From positions 3,632,001 through 3,696,000 of the forward strand of contig NZ_JAFCJI010000001.1 in the NCBI RefSeq assembly GCF_018131105.1: a stretch of 64,000 bases of DNA. The letters are read 5' to 3'. This document shows, in pieces, positions 17,045-26,002 of the stretch. A model generated the notes under the pieces. The model searched no databases, was not told the origin of the DNA, and worked only from the letters and a program-made list of their open reading frames with translations. Each line of letters begins with the position of its first letter. Positions within the stretch are counted from its first letter, which is position 1. The position numbers and the translations under genes are program-made. The stretch comes from Bradyrhizobium manausense (lineage in GTDB: Bacteria; Pseudomonadota; Alphaproteobacteria; Rhizobiales; Xanthobacteraceae).

Positions 17045-17530
17045 ATGACTACGCATACCGGCCCTCATCCGACGCGGCGCCTGATCCTTCAGGGCGCGGT
17101 CTCGGTCGCACTGATCGGCCTCGGCAATGTGCCGTTTGCGCCTGCGCGCGCCGCGGCCAACGACAAATATCCGGAAGAAGCGTTCAAGCTGAAGAACGAG
17201 GCTGACGCGATCAAGGCGCTCTACGGCAGGACCGCCGAACCTTCCGACAAGATCAAGCTCGATGCGCCCGAGATCGCCGAGAATGGCGGCGTGGTGCCGA
17301 TGTCGGTGACGACGACGCTCGACAAGGTCAGTTCGATCTCGTTCTTCGTCGCCGAGAACCCGAACGCGCTCGCAGCAAGCTACAAGTTTCCCGAAGGCAC
17401 CATCCCCGCTGTCGCCAACCGCCTGAAAATGGCCAAGACCAGCAACGTGACCGCGATCGTGGAAGCCGACGGCAAGCTCTACAGCGCGACCAAGGAAGTG
17501 AAGGTCACTGTCGGCGGCTGCGGCGGCTAG
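17045..17530 (+). CDS. soxY: Thiosulfate oxidation carrier protein SoxY
   Basis: A 161-residue sulfur carrier. It ends with the diagnostic GGCGG, where C159 on a flexible tail holds the sulfur intermediate during oxidation. A Tat-type signal (RRLILQGAVS) with AxA cleavage near residue 36 sends it to the periplasm with its partner SoxZ. The ATG at 17045 follows AGGGAGA; an upstream in-frame start overlaps soxX and is rejected. The stop is 10 bases from soxZ. Confidence 0.95.
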   Translation: MTTHTGPHPTRRLILQGAVSVALIGLGNVPFAPARAAANDKYPEEAFKLKNEADAIKALYGRTAEPSDKIKLDAPEIAENGGVVPMSVTTTLDKVSSISFFVAENPNALAASYKFPEGTIPAVANRLKMAKTSNVTAIVEADGKLYSATKEVKVTVGGCGG

Positions 17531-17540
17531 GAGAATAAAG

Positions 17541-17852
17541 ATGGCATCCAGCATTCGCGTACGCGCAACATCCAACGGCGACCTCACCGAGGTGCAGACG
17601 CTGATCCAGCACCCCATGGATACCGGCCTGGTCAAGAATTCCAAGGGTGAACTGATCCCCGCGCACTATATCCAGGAACTGAAGTTCGCATGTAACGGCA
17701 AGGACGTCTTCGTCGCCAATTGGGGCACCGCGATCTCCAAGGACCCTTACGTCAAGTTCAGCTTCAAGGGCGCCAGGAAGGGCGACGATCTCAAGATATC
17801 CTGGACCGACAACAAGGGTGGCTCCGACGAGACCACCGCGAAGATCGCGTGA
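17541..17852 (+). CDS. soxZ: Thiosulfate oxidation carrier complex protein SoxZ
   Basis: A 103-residue immunoglobulin-like partner of SoxY. Family patterns include LIQHPMDTGLVKNSKGELIPAH near the N-terminal half and VKFSFKGARKGD. It has no signal peptide, as expected because it is exported as a complex with Tat-borne SoxY. A GGAG ribosome-binding site precedes it, and its stop overlaps the soxA ATG (ATGA), indicating translational coupling. Confidence 0.95.
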   Translation: MASSIRVRATSNGDLTEVQTLIQHPMDTGLVKNSKGELIPAHYIQELKFACNGKDVFVANWGTAISKDPYVKFSFKGARKGDDLKISWTDNKGGSDETTAKIA

Positions 17853-18715
17853 TGAGGACCCGCACTTCTTTCCTGCTCGGCTCGCTGAGTGCCGCGCTCG
17901 TCGCGTTCGCGCTCACCTCTCCGCGCGTGGTCGCGGCCGACAAGGTCGATCCCGCTGCTGATGCCAAGGCGTTTCAGAATTTCTTCTTCCAGAAATTTCC
18001 GAACGTGAAGCACGAGGATTTCGTCAACGGTCCTTATTCCATGAACGACGACATGAAGCGGCAGTGGCAGGAGAAGGAAGAATTCCCGCCCTACGAATTT
18101 GCGCTCGACGCCGGCAAGGAAATGTTTTCAACCCCGTTCAAGAACGGCAAGACCTATGCCGACTGCTTCCCGAACGGCGGCATCGGCATTCGCCAGAACT
18201 ATCCCTACTTCGACACCAAGGAAGGCAAGGTCGTCACGCTGGAGCTCGCGCTCAACCGCTGCCGCGAGGCCAATGGCGAGGCACCCTACTCCTACGTCAA
18301 GGACGAGATGGCTTCGCTTACGGCTTACATGGCCTTCACGTCGCGCGGCAAGGCGATGGACATCAAGATCCCGGATGATCCTCGCGCGCTCGAAGCGTTC
18401 GAAAACGGCAAGCGCTATTTCTACACCCGCCGCGGCCAGCTGAATTTCTCCTGCGCGAGCTGCCACGTGCAGAGCCCGGGCGAACGCATCCGTGCCGAGA
18501 TTTTGGCGCCGGCGCTCGGAATTTTGAACGCAATGCCGATCTACCGCTCCGAGTGGAGCGGCATGGGCACGATCAGCCGCCGCTTCATGACGTGCAACAG
18601 CCAGACCCGCGCGGTTCCGCTGGAGCCGCAGGCGGATGAATATCGCGACGTTGAATATTTCCTCTCCTACGTCGCCAACGGCCTGCCGATATCGGGCCCG
18701 GGAGCGCGGCCATGA
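17852..18715 (+). CDS. soxA: Sulfur oxidation c-type cytochrome SoxA, single-haem form
   Basis: A 287-residue periplasmic cytochrome that makes up SoxXA. Residues 1-29 are a signal peptide. Only one haem site is present, C201-A-S-C204-H205 (FSCASCH). The N-terminal domain keeps C105 and C137 but no CxxCH, so this is the monohaem type, with these two cysteines a likely disulfide. C248 (RRFMTCN) is the predicted persulfide-bearing axial ligand that receives thiosulfate. It is coupled to soxZ upstream and soxK downstream by 4-base overlaps. Confidence 0.94.
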   Translation: MRTRTSFLLGSLSAALVAFALTSPRVVAADKVDPAADAKAFQNFFFQKFPNVKHEDFVNGPYSMNDDMKRQWQEKEEFPPYEFALDAGKEMFSTPFKNGKTYADCFPNGGIGIRQNYPYFDTKEGKVVTLELALNRCREANGEAPYSYVKDEMASLTAYMAFTSRGKAMDIKIPDDPRALEAFENGKRYFYTRRGQLNFSCASCHVQSPGERIRAEILAPALGILNAMPIYRSEWSGMGTISRRFMTCNSQTRAVPLEPQADEYRDVEYFLSYVANGLPISGPGARP

Positions 18716-19017
18716 AGCGGTCACTTACCTTGGCCATGTTGCTGCTCTTGAGCTTCGCGCCCTCCGCGCGCGCAGCGAGCGAGGCAGACTACAAGGCGGC
18801 TTATGCCGCTGCGGAGGCTGCGTCCAAGGAGGCCGCCGGCATGCGCAACCAATGGACCACGACCGTCTCGACGCTGGCGGCCGCCAGGAAGGCTGGCGAT
18901 GGCGGCGATTTCGACCGCGCCGTGGCCGCGTCCAAGGAAGCCGAAGCGCTGGCGAAGGCGTCGGTTGTCCAGGCCACATCCGAAAAAGAAGCCTGGAAGG
19001 CGATGGAAATCCGCTAA
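18712..19017 (+). CDS. soxK: SoxXA-binding protein SoxK-like
   Basis: A 101-residue secreted helical protein. A signal peptide ends at ARAAS. The mature part is Ala/Lys/Glu-rich, with EADYKAAYAAAEAASKEAAG and WKAMEIR near the end. Small proteins of this size and pattern between soxA and soxB are known as SoxXA-binding protein (SAXB/SoxK), which stabilises and stimulates SoxXA. The ATGA overlap with soxA supports a shared role. Identification rests on context and composition more than on catalytic motifs, as the family has none. Confidence 0.8.
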   Translation: MKRSLTLAMLLLLSFAPSARAASEADYKAAYAAAEAASKEAAGMRNQWTTTVSTLAAARKAGDGGDFDRAVAASKEAEALAKASVVQATSEKEAWKAMEIR

Positions 19018-19063
19018 GCTGGCGCCCAGTGAAACTGCCGAGAATCGGCGCGGAGTATGTGTG

Positions 19064-20809
19064 ATGGCGATCCGCCGCCGCGATTTTCTGAAGAGCTCAG
19101 CCGTTGCTGCCGCATCGCTTGCGCTGCCGCGGCTTGCGCGCGGTGCTGAGGCCGCCAGCATCTACGACATCGAGCGCTTCGGCAATGCCCGGATCCTCCA
19201 CACGACCGACACGCATGCGCAGCTCAACCCGGTCTATTTCCGCGAACCCAGCGTCAATATCGGCATTGGCGAGATGGCGGGGCGGCCACCACACCTGGTC
19301 GGCCGCGCCTTCCTGGAGCGCTTCGGAATCCGACCCGACAGCGCCGATGCCTATGCCTTCACCTCCGTCGAATTCGAAAAGTCCGCCGGCCGTTTCGGTA
19401 AGCTCGGGGGCTTTGCCCATCTGAAGACCCTGATCGACCGCCTGCGCGGCGATGTCGGCGACAAGCATGCGATGCTGGTCGACGGCGGCGACCTCTGGCA
19501 GGGCACGGGCCTCGCCAATGTCATGCAGGGCCGCGACATGGTGGAGGTCTCCAATCTGCTCGGCATCGAAGCGATGACCGGGCATTGGGAATTTACCTAT
19601 GGCGAGCAGACGCTGCGCGACAATCTCGAGCACTTCAAGGGTGAGTTCCTGGCGCAGAACGTCTTCCTGACCGAGGAGGCCGCCTTCAACGATGCCCCGG
19701 CCTTCGACAAGGCGACCGGGCGCGCGTTCAAACCGTCGATGATCAAGGAGCTCAGCGGCCATCGCGTCGCGATCATCGGCCAGGCCTTCCCTTACGTGCC
19801 GATCGCCCATCCCAAGCGGTTCACGCCGAACTGGACCTTTGGCATTCGCGAAGAAGAACTTCAGAAGCATGTCGACAGCTTGCGCGGCACCGACAAGGTC
19901 GATGCAGTCATCCTGCTCTCGCACAACGGCATGGATGTCGACATCAAGCTCGCAAGCCGCGTCACCGGCATCGACGTCATCCTCGGCGGCCACACCCATG
20001 ATGCCGTGCCGCAGCCTATCCCGGTGAAGAACGCCAGCGGTACGACGCTCGTCACCAACGCCGGCTCCAACGGGAAGTTTTTGGCCGTGCTCGATCTCGC
20101 GCTCGACAAGGGCAAGGTCAGCGATGTCAGGTACCATCTGCTGCCGGTCTATTCCGAACTACTGAAGCCCGATCCCGCGATGGCGGAGCTGATCGGAAAG
20201 CTGCGCGCGCCGCATGTCACCGACTGGTCGGAAAAGATCGCAACGCCCGATCGCCTGCTCTATCGCCGCGACAATTTCGCCGGCCCGATCGACGAGGTGA
20301 TTTGCGCCGCGCTGCGCACCGAGCTCGATGCCGAGATCGCGTTGTCGCCGGGCTTCCGTTGGGGTGTCACCGCGTTGTCCGGCCAGCCGATCACCATGGA
20401 AGACGTACTTGCGGAAACCGCGATTACCTATCCAGAGACTTATGTGCAGGAGATGACCGGCGCACAGATCAAGGACGTACTGGAAGACATCTGCGACAAT
20501 CTCTTCAATGCCGATCCCTATTATCAGCAGGGCGGCGACATGGTGCGCGCGGGCGGCCTCAGCTACGCCTGTAGCCCCGCTAACGCGATCGGCAGCCGTA
20601 TCTCGGAGCTCAGGCTCGCCAACGGCAAGGCGCTCAGCGCCGTCAGACACTACAAGGTTGCGGGCTGGGCATCGGTCAACAACCAGCAGGGCGCGCCGGT
20701 ATGGGACGTCGTCGGCAAATATCTGCACTCGGGCCGGATGTTTCAGGAGCGCCTCGGCAACGGCGTCACGCTGAAGGGCGTCGACGGCAATCCGGGCATT
20801 GCGGGATAG
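19064..20809 (+). CDS. soxB: Thiosulfohydrolase SoxB
   Basis: A 581-residue periplasmic dimanganese hydrolase of the 5'-nucleotidase family. SoxB releases sulfate from the SoxY-bound thiosulfonate. A Tat signal RRRDFLKSSA is at the N-terminus. Metal-site motifs are visible: LHTTDTHAQLNPVY, DGGDLWQGTG, MTGHWEFTYG (with N-to-W/E context typical of SoxB) and LGGHTHDAVP. The ATG at 19064 with CGGAG upstream gives the Tat signal directly; longer frames overlap soxK and are rejected. It is followed 5 bases later by a DsrE-like gene. Confidence 0.95.
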   Translation: MAIRRRDFLKSSAVAAASLALPRLARGAEAASIYDIERFGNARILHTTDTHAQLNPVYFREPSVNIGIGEMAGRPPHLVGRAFLERFGIRPDSADAYAFTSVEFEKSAGRFGKLGGFAHLKTLIDRLRGDVGDKHAMLVDGGDLWQGTGLANVMQGRDMVEVSNLLGIEAMTGHWEFTYGEQTLRDNLEHFKGEFLAQNVFLTEEAAFNDAPAFDKATGRAFKPSMIKELSGHRVAIIGQAFPYVPIAHPKRFTPNWTFGIREEELQKHVDSLRGTDKVDAVILLSHNGMDVDIKLASRVTGIDVILGGHTHDAVPQPIPVKNASGTTLVTNAGSNGKFLAVLDLALDKGKVSDVRYHLLPVYSELLKPDPAMAELIGKLRAPHVTDWSEKIATPDRLLYRRDNFAGPIDEVICAALRTELDAEIALSPGFRWGVTALSGQPITMEDVLAETAITYPETYVQEMTGAQIKDVLEDICDNLFNADPYYQQGGDMVRAGGLSYACSPANAIGSRISELRLANGKALSAVRHYKVAGWASVNNQQGAPVWDVVGKYLHSGRMFQERLGNGVTLKGVDGNPGIAG

Positions 20810-20814
20810 AGACG

Positions 20815-21270
20815 ATGCGGTCGCAAATTTTCCGCGCAATGATGCTTGCGCTCTTCGCCCTGGCGGCGGCTCCGCCCGCTCGAGCGCAGCAGGTGCCGCT
20901 TCAGGACAAGCCGTTCGCCGAGCACAAGGTCGTGCTCCAGCTCTCCGATGGAGACGCGAAGAAGCAGGCGATGGTGCTGAGCGTCGCCAGCAACCTCCTG
21001 AAGGCCTACGACCCCGACAAGATCGCAGTCGAGGTGGTCGCTTTCGGCCCCGGCATTGATCTGCTGCTGTCAGGCAGCGAGCGCCGCAAGCAGGTCGAAA
21101 GCCTGATTGCACAGGGCGTGCGCTTCGACATCTGCCTCAACACGGTCGATACGATCGAGCGGGAGACGGGCAAGCGGCCAGATTTCATCCCGGCGGCGAC
21201 GCCGGTGCAGGTGGGCGTCGGGCAGATCCTGTTTCTGGCAGAAAATGGATACACAGTGGTGCGGCCGTAG
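20815..21270 (+). CDS. Periplasmic DsrE/DsrF-like sulfur-relay protein
   Basis: A 151-residue protein with a signal peptide (AARA-QQ type cleavage near residue 24). The rest is a DsrE-like fold: HKVVLQLSDGDAKKQAMVLSVASNLLKAY, then VEVVAFGPGIDLLLSG and a cysteine in GVRFDICLNTVD (about residue 105). In DsrE relatives this cysteine carries sulfur. It is the last gene of the sox operon. Without soxCD nearby, a periplasmic sulfur acceptor is an attractive inferred role. I know of no established gene symbol for it. Confidence 0.82.
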   Translation: MRSQIFRAMMLALFALAAAPPARAQQVPLQDKPFAEHKVVLQLSDGDAKKQAMVLSVASNLLKAYDPDKIAVEVVAFGPGIDLLLSGSERRKQVESLIAQGVRFDICLNTVDTIERETGKRPDFIPAATPVQVGVGQILFLAENGYTVVRP

Positions 21271-21334
21271 GCCGGCTGCACACTTCGCGGCCGTCCGAAC
21301 AGCGTTTGGTGACACGTTACCTCTGCATACTTGC

Positions 21335-21435
21335 TGTCATTCTCCGTGAAAGGGGGAATCCAGTAGGCCGCGGCCGCTCCGTACCTCCTCGCTGTCTCTG
21401 GAATACTGGATCGCCCGCTTTCGCGGGCGATGACG
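21335..21435. repeat. Palindromic intergenic repeat, family B, copy 2
   Basis: TGTCATTCTCCGTGAAAGGG at one end and CGCTTTCGCGGGCGATGACG at the other, with the GGAATACTGGATCGCCCG arm. It is the inverted counterpart of 6822-6922 and fills most of the gap after the sox operon. Confidence 0.8.
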
Positions 21436-21564
21436 GCGGTGGGCGGGGAGATCATTCCGCGCAATAAAAACCTTCTAAAATCACTTCCCCGTGCAGTGAA
21501 TTACTTCTCTTTCTACCCGCCCGCGTAGTAGAATTCGCGAGATCAGTCCACGCCGGATCTTGCC

Positions 21565-22605
21565 ATGATTTTCCGCCAGCTCTTCGACAGCGTATCGGGC
21601 ACCTACAGCTATGTCCTCGCCAGCCGCCCCGGCGGTGAGGCGCTGATCCTCGATCCTGTGCTGGAAAAGGTCGACCGTTACTGCCAGTTGCTGCGAGAGC
21701 TCGACCTCAAGCTGGTCAAGGCCGTCGATACCCATCTGCATGCCGACCACGTCACCGGCCTCGGCGAGCTGCGTGACCGCACCCATTGCATGACCGTGAT
21801 GGGCGACCAGACCAAGGCCGACGTGGTGGCGATGCGGGTTGCCGACGGCGACAAGGTGACGATCGAAGGCCTTTCGCTCGATGTGATGTACACGCCGGGC
21901 CACACCGACGATTCCTATTCCTATCTTATGGGTGACCGCGTCTTCACCGGCGACACGCTGCTGATCCGCGGCACCGGCCGCACCGACTTTCAGAACGGAT
22001 CTTCGCGCGCACAGTACGAATCGATCTTCAACCGGCTGCTCAAGCTGCCCGATGAGACGATGGTCTTCCCCGCGCATGACTACAAGGGCGATACCGTCTC
22101 CACCATCGGCGAAGAGAAGCGCTACAATCCGCGGCTCCAGGTGCGCTCGGTCGACGAATATATCGAGCTGATGGCGAACCTGAAGCTGCCCAATCCGAAG
22201 ATGATGGACGTTGCGGTACCCGCCAACATGCGGGTCGGCCTGCATCAGGAGGAACTGGAAAAAGAAGGCCGCGCGCTCAGCGCCGTCGAGGCGATCCGCT
22301 CGCTCCACCGGCCCGATATCCTGCTGGTCGATCTTCGCGAAGGCAATGAGCGGATGAAGCACGGCATGCTCGAGGGCGCGCTCCATACGCCATATCCGAG
22401 CGTCGAAGAAAGCCTCAAGCCGGGCGGCATGCTGCGCGAGGTCGCGGCCGCGACAGGGCGCCGCGTCGTGTTCTTCTGCGCCTTCGGCGAACGCTCGGCG
22501 ATGGCTGTCGCCGCCGCCAAGGAAGCCGGCCTTGCCAGCACCGCCCACATCGCCGGCGGTATTGATGCCTGGAAGAAGGCAGGCGGGCCGGTGGTGCACG
22601 GCTGA
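21565..22605 (+). CDS. Persulfide dioxygenase-rhodanese fusion (ETHE1-like)
   Basis: A 346-residue cytoplasmic fusion. The N-terminal metallo-beta-lactamase domain (residues 1-230) has H57-L-H59-A-D61-H62, H112 (PGHTDDS), D130 and H171, matching ETHE1-type iron persulfide dioxygenases that turn glutathione persulfide into sulfite. The C-terminal rhodanese domain (about 240-345) has active cysteine C305 in CAFGERS. Such fusions couple sulfane-sulfur transfer to its oxidation. The position after the sox operon fits cytosolic sulfur clearance. It has its own upstream region with a repeat, so it is probably a separate transcript. Confidence 0.93.
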   Translation: MIFRQLFDSVSGTYSYVLASRPGGEALILDPVLEKVDRYCQLLRELDLKLVKAVDTHLHADHVTGLGELRDRTHCMTVMGDQTKADVVAMRVADGDKVTIEGLSLDVMYTPGHTDDSYSYLMGDRVFTGDTLLIRGTGRTDFQNGSSRAQYESIFNRLLKLPDETMVFPAHDYKGDTVSTIGEEKRYNPRLQVRSVDEYIELMANLKLPNPKMMDVAVPANMRVGLHQEELEKEGRALSAVEAIRSLHRPDILLVDLREGNERMKHGMLEGALHTPYPSVEESLKPGGMLREVAAATGRRVVFFCAFGERSAMAVAAAKEAGLASTAHIAGGIDAWKKAGGPVVHG

Positions 22606-22667
22606 CGACATCAGCGCAGGCCCTTGAGATAGGTCAGGAACCGCATAGATTTTATGGTTAGAAGCGG

Positions 22668-22856
22668 ATGACGCATCACCATCCGGGACCCGCCATGGCC
22701 AAATCAGCCAAGCCGAGCGAAGCGCCGAAGACGAAGACCGCGGCCGACAAGGCCAGAAAGCCGTCGCCTCCGCGCGACACCGACGACGATTACGAAGACG
22801 GCGATATCGCCACCCCGAAGCGCGATCGTTACGGGAATGATGACGAGCCGTTGTGA
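22668..22856 (+). CDS. Small charged hypothetical protein
   Basis: A 62-residue reading frame, or 53 residues from the ATG at 22695. It is Lys/Pro-rich in the first half (AKSAKPSEAPKTKTAADKARK) and acidic in the second (DTDDDYEDGDIATPK), ending GNDDEPL. No membrane segment, cysteine or known motif. Composition suggests a disordered, possibly nucleic-acid-associated protein. GAAGCGG stands before the first ATG. Coding status is likely but not certain; it could also be a spurious frame. Confidence 0.5.
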   Translation: MTHHHPGPAMAKSAKPSEAPKTKTAADKARKPSPPRDTDDDYEDGDIATPKRDRYGNDDEPL

Positions 22857-22977
22857 GGGGTGATGCCTCCCACCTCACGCCCCTACCCGCACTACCAGCC
22901 ATGCGCCTGCGTTCATGGACAAATAACCTGACAGCCCGATACTTTGCGCCTCCCTTAAGACGCAAAATGGAACTGCA

Positions 22978-24186
22978 ATGGTCGACGTTCTCGCCGCACC
23001 GCAACAAGGCAAGGCGGATAGCGCGCTGCGCACGCTGACCGGGATTTCGATCGCGCATTGGGTCAGCCATTTTCATCTGCTGGTTCTGCCGATGCTGTTT
23101 CCGTTCCTGAAGAACCAGCTTGGCGTCGGCTATGTCGAGCTCGGCTTCGCACTGACCGTCTCTGCGGTCGTCTCCGGTCTGACGCAGGCACCGACCGGCT
23201 ATCTCGTCGACCATTTTGGCGCGCGCAAGATCTTGCTTGGCGGCTTGACGCTCGGAGGGCTCGCGCTGATCATGCTCGGCCTGCATCTGAGCTACGCCTC
23301 GCTGATCGCCTGCGGCGTGCTGCTCGGGCTCGCCAACAGCGTCTATCATCCCGCCGACTACGCCATCCTCACCGAGCATATGGACGAGGCGCGGATGGGC
23401 CGTGCCTTCTCGGTCCACACCTTTGCCGGCTATTTTGGTGGCGCCGTTGCGCCCGCGATCGTGGCGGCACTCATCGCCGTCTCCGGCGGGACGGGTGCGA
23501 TTATCGCTTCGGGCGCGATCGGCGTGCTGGTGGCGCTGTTGCTGGTCGCCATGAACATTCCCGATGCCGGCGCGCACAAGGCCAAGCCGGGCGCGGCGAA
23601 TGTGCCGAAGCAGGCCGTCATCACGCCGGCGCTGATCACGCTGACGGCGCTGTTCATGCTGCTGAGCCTGTCGGTCGCCGGCATCAACAATTTCGGTGTG
23701 GTCGCGCTCATGAGCGGCTATGGCGCGACCTATTCCATCGCCAATGTCGCACTAACCGCATTCCTCGGCTCCAGCGCAGTGGGCGTGCTCGCGGGCGGCT
23801 TCCTCGCCGACCATACCGAGCGCCATGGTTATGTCGCGGCCGCCTGCTTCGCCGCCAATGCCGCGATCGTGCTGCTGATCGCACTGGTCACGCTGCCGGG
23901 CTGGGCTCTGACCGCCACGATGGCAACCGCAGGCTTCCTCTCAGGCGTCATTGCACCGTCGCGGGACATGCTGGTGCGCAATGCGGCGCCTCCCGGTGCG
24001 GCGGGCCGCGCCTTCGGCATCGTCTCCACCGGCTTCAATCTCGGGGGCATCGTCAGCCCGCTGCTGTTCGGTTGGATCATGGACCAGAGCGCGCCGCACT
24101 GGGTGTTCGGCGCCTCGGTGATCTTCATGGTCGCCACGGTCGTACTGTCGCCGTTCACGGAACGGAAGCCGCAAGCCAGGGCGTAG
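22978..24186 (+). CDS. MFS transporter (fosmidomycin-resistance-like)
   Basis: A 402-residue major facilitator with about 12 membrane segments. The opening SIAHWVSHFHLLVLPMLFPFLK and the YHPADYAILTEH motif in the fifth helix region place it near the Fsr-type and related MFS groups. The intracellular loop signature is LVDHFGARKILLGG. It is followed 75 bases later by a D-aminoacylase-like amidohydrolase on the same strand, so the two may be co-transcribed. Substrate unknown. Confidence 0.87.
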   Translation: MVDVLAAPQQGKADSALRTLTGISIAHWVSHFHLLVLPMLFPFLKNQLGVGYVELGFALTVSAVVSGLTQAPTGYLVDHFGARKILLGGLTLGGLALIMLGLHLSYASLIACGVLLGLANSVYHPADYAILTEHMDEARMGRAFSVHTFAGYFGGAVAPAIVAALIAVSGGTGAIIASGAIGVLVALLLVAMNIPDAGAHKAKPGAANVPKQAVITPALITLTALFMLLSLSVAGINNFGVVALMSGYGATYSIANVALTAFLGSSAVGVLAGGFLADHTERHGYVAAACFAANAAIVLLIALVTLPGWALTATMATAGFLSGVIAPSRDMLVRNAAPPGAAGRAFGIVSTGFNLGGIVSPLLFGWIMDQSAPHWVFGASVIFMVATVVLSPFTERKPQARA

Positions 24187-24261
24187 CCAGGAATTCATTG
24201 CCGTCGCGGCGAAGGCCGGGACGACAAGAACAGCAACAAAACAAAAAGCGGGAAGAAACGC

Positions 24262-25977
24262 ATGAGCATCCCTGATCTCGTGATCCGCGGCGGCACTGTC
24301 GCGGACGGCCACGGCGGCGAGTTGTTTGAAGCCGACGTCGCCATCACCGGCGGCAAGATCAGCGAGGTCGGCAAGGTCTCAGCCACGGGTGCCGAAGAGA
24401 TCGATGCGCGCGGAAAACTCGTGACGCCGGGCTTCGTCGACGTGCACACCCACTACGACGGGCAAGTGACCTGGAGCCAGGACATCACCCCATCGTCGCA
24501 AAACGGCGTCACCACCGCGATCATGGGCAATTGCGGCGTCGGGTTCGCGCCGTGCAAACCGGCCGATCACACCCGCCTGATCCAGCTGATGGAAGGCGTC
24601 GAGGATATTCCCGAGCCCGTGCTGAGCGCCGGCATTCCCTGGGCCTGGGAGAGCTTCCCTGACTATATGGACTGGCTGTCGAAGCGCGATTTCGACATCG
24701 ATGTCGGCGCGCAGCTGCCGCACGCAGCGCTGCGGGTCTATGTCATGGGCGAGCGTGGCGCGCGGCGTGATCCCTCGACGGCGGAAGACAATGCAGCCAT
24801 GGCGAAGCTCGCCGGCGAAGCCGTGCGCTCCGGCGCGCTCGGATTCTCGACCTCGCGCACACTCAACCACCGCACCTCGACCGGCGATTTCACACCGACC
24901 TTGAAGGCGGGCGAAGACGAGCTCACCGCCATCGCCGGCGCGATGCACAGCCAGGGCCGCAGCGTGCTGCAATTCGTGCTCGATCTCTCCACCATCCACG
25001 AAGATCTGCCAATGATGCTGCGGGTGGCGGACCAGACAAAGTGTCCGATCTCGTTCTCGATCACTCAGAACGACAAATCGCCCAACCGCTGGCGCCAGAC
25101 GCTCGATGAGATCAACGCCGCAGCCAAGCGCGGCCTCTCCATCACCGCGCAGATCGCCGCGCGACCCGTCGGCCTGCTGCTCGGGCTCGAGCTTTCGCGC
25201 AACCCGTTCCAGACCCATCCGAGCTACAAGACGATCGCGCATCTGCCGCTGAAGGAGCGGCTGACGCGGCTGCATCAGAGCGATGTGCGCGAGGCGATCC
25301 TGAGGGAGACGGCGACGTCGACCGACGATCCGCTGTTCTTCCGTCCGAATTACGACAAGATGTTCCTGCTTGGCGATCCCCCTGATTACGAGCAGCCGCC
25401 GGAGAACGCGCTGGGCCCGCAGGCACGCAAGCAGGGCCGCCAGCCGGAGGAACTCGCTTACGATGCGATGCTGTCGGACGAGGGCCGCGGCATGCTCTAC
25501 GTGCCGTTCCTGAATTATGCCGACGGCAATCTCGACGCGACGCGTGAGATGCTGATCGACCCGCAGTCGGTGCCCGGCCTCTCCGACGGTGGCGCGCATT
25601 GCGGCATCATCTGCGATGCGACCTTCCCGACCTATCTGCTGACGCACTGGACGCGTGACCGCACGCGCGGCGAGAAGCTGACGATCCCGTTCGTGGTCGC
25701 GGCACAGTCGCGCAAGACCGCGCTGTCGGTGGGGCTGACCGATCGCGGCTTGATCGCGCCGGGCTACAAGGCCGACGTCAACGTCATCGATTACGACCGG
25801 CTGCATCTGCATCCGCCAAAAGTGCATTACGATTTGCCGGTCGGTGGTCGCAGGCTGTTGCAGGATGTCGACGGCTATGACGCCACGATCGTGTCGGGCG
25901 TGGTGACGCGCCGGCACGGCAAGGCGACGGGACGCCGGCCGGGGAAGTTGATCCGGGGCGCGCAGGGGGTGAATTAA
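24262..25977 (+). CDS. Amidohydrolase family 3 (N-acyl-D-amino-acid deacylase-like)
   Basis: A 571-residue metal-dependent hydrolase. The N-terminal HxH metal site lies in VDVHTHYDGQVTWS, NCGVGFAPC follows, and a late Asp motif is LSDGGAHCG. These, with the PDLVIRGGTVADG start and KADVNVID end, are typical of D-aminoacylases and related N-acyl-D-amino-acid deacylases. Length is slightly above the usual 480-550. It may release D-amino acids or other amines from N-acyl forms. Ribosome-binding site GGGAAGAA. MFS genes flank it on both sides and may import the substrate. Confidence 0.87.
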   Translation: MSIPDLVIRGGTVADGHGGELFEADVAITGGKISEVGKVSATGAEEIDARGKLVTPGFVDVHTHYDGQVTWSQDITPSSQNGVTTAIMGNCGVGFAPCKPADHTRLIQLMEGVEDIPEPVLSAGIPWAWESFPDYMDWLSKRDFDIDVGAQLPHAALRVYVMGERGARRDPSTAEDNAAMAKLAGEAVRSGALGFSTSRTLNHRTSTGDFTPTLKAGEDELTAIAGAMHSQGRSVLQFVLDLSTIHEDLPMMLRVADQTKCPISFSITQNDKSPNRWRQTLDEINAAAKRGLSITAQIAARPVGLLLGLELSRNPFQTHPSYKTIAHLPLKERLTRLHQSDVREAILRETATSTDDPLFFRPNYDKMFLLGDPPDYEQPPENALGPQARKQGRQPEELAYDAMLSDEGRGMLYVPFLNYADGNLDATREMLIDPQSVPGLSDGGAHCGIICDATFPTYLLTHWTRDRTRGEKLTIPFVVAAQSRKTALSVGLTDRGLIAPGYKADVNVIDYDRLHLHPPKVHYDLPVGGRRLLQDVDGYDATIVSGVVTRRHGKATGRRPGKLIRGAQGVN

Positions 25978-26002
25978 CGGAGGTTGGGACTGAGGATTCT
26001 CG

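Noticed and set aside
18803..19063. 87-residue N-terminal extension of SoxB
   Set aside because: It overlaps soxK in another frame and would bury the Tat signal; the ATG at 19064 has a ribosome-binding site.
21481..23577. 698-codon open frame antisense across the persulfide dioxygenase and MFS genes
   Set aside because: It overlaps two genes with full catalytic or membrane motifs and has mirror-type composition.
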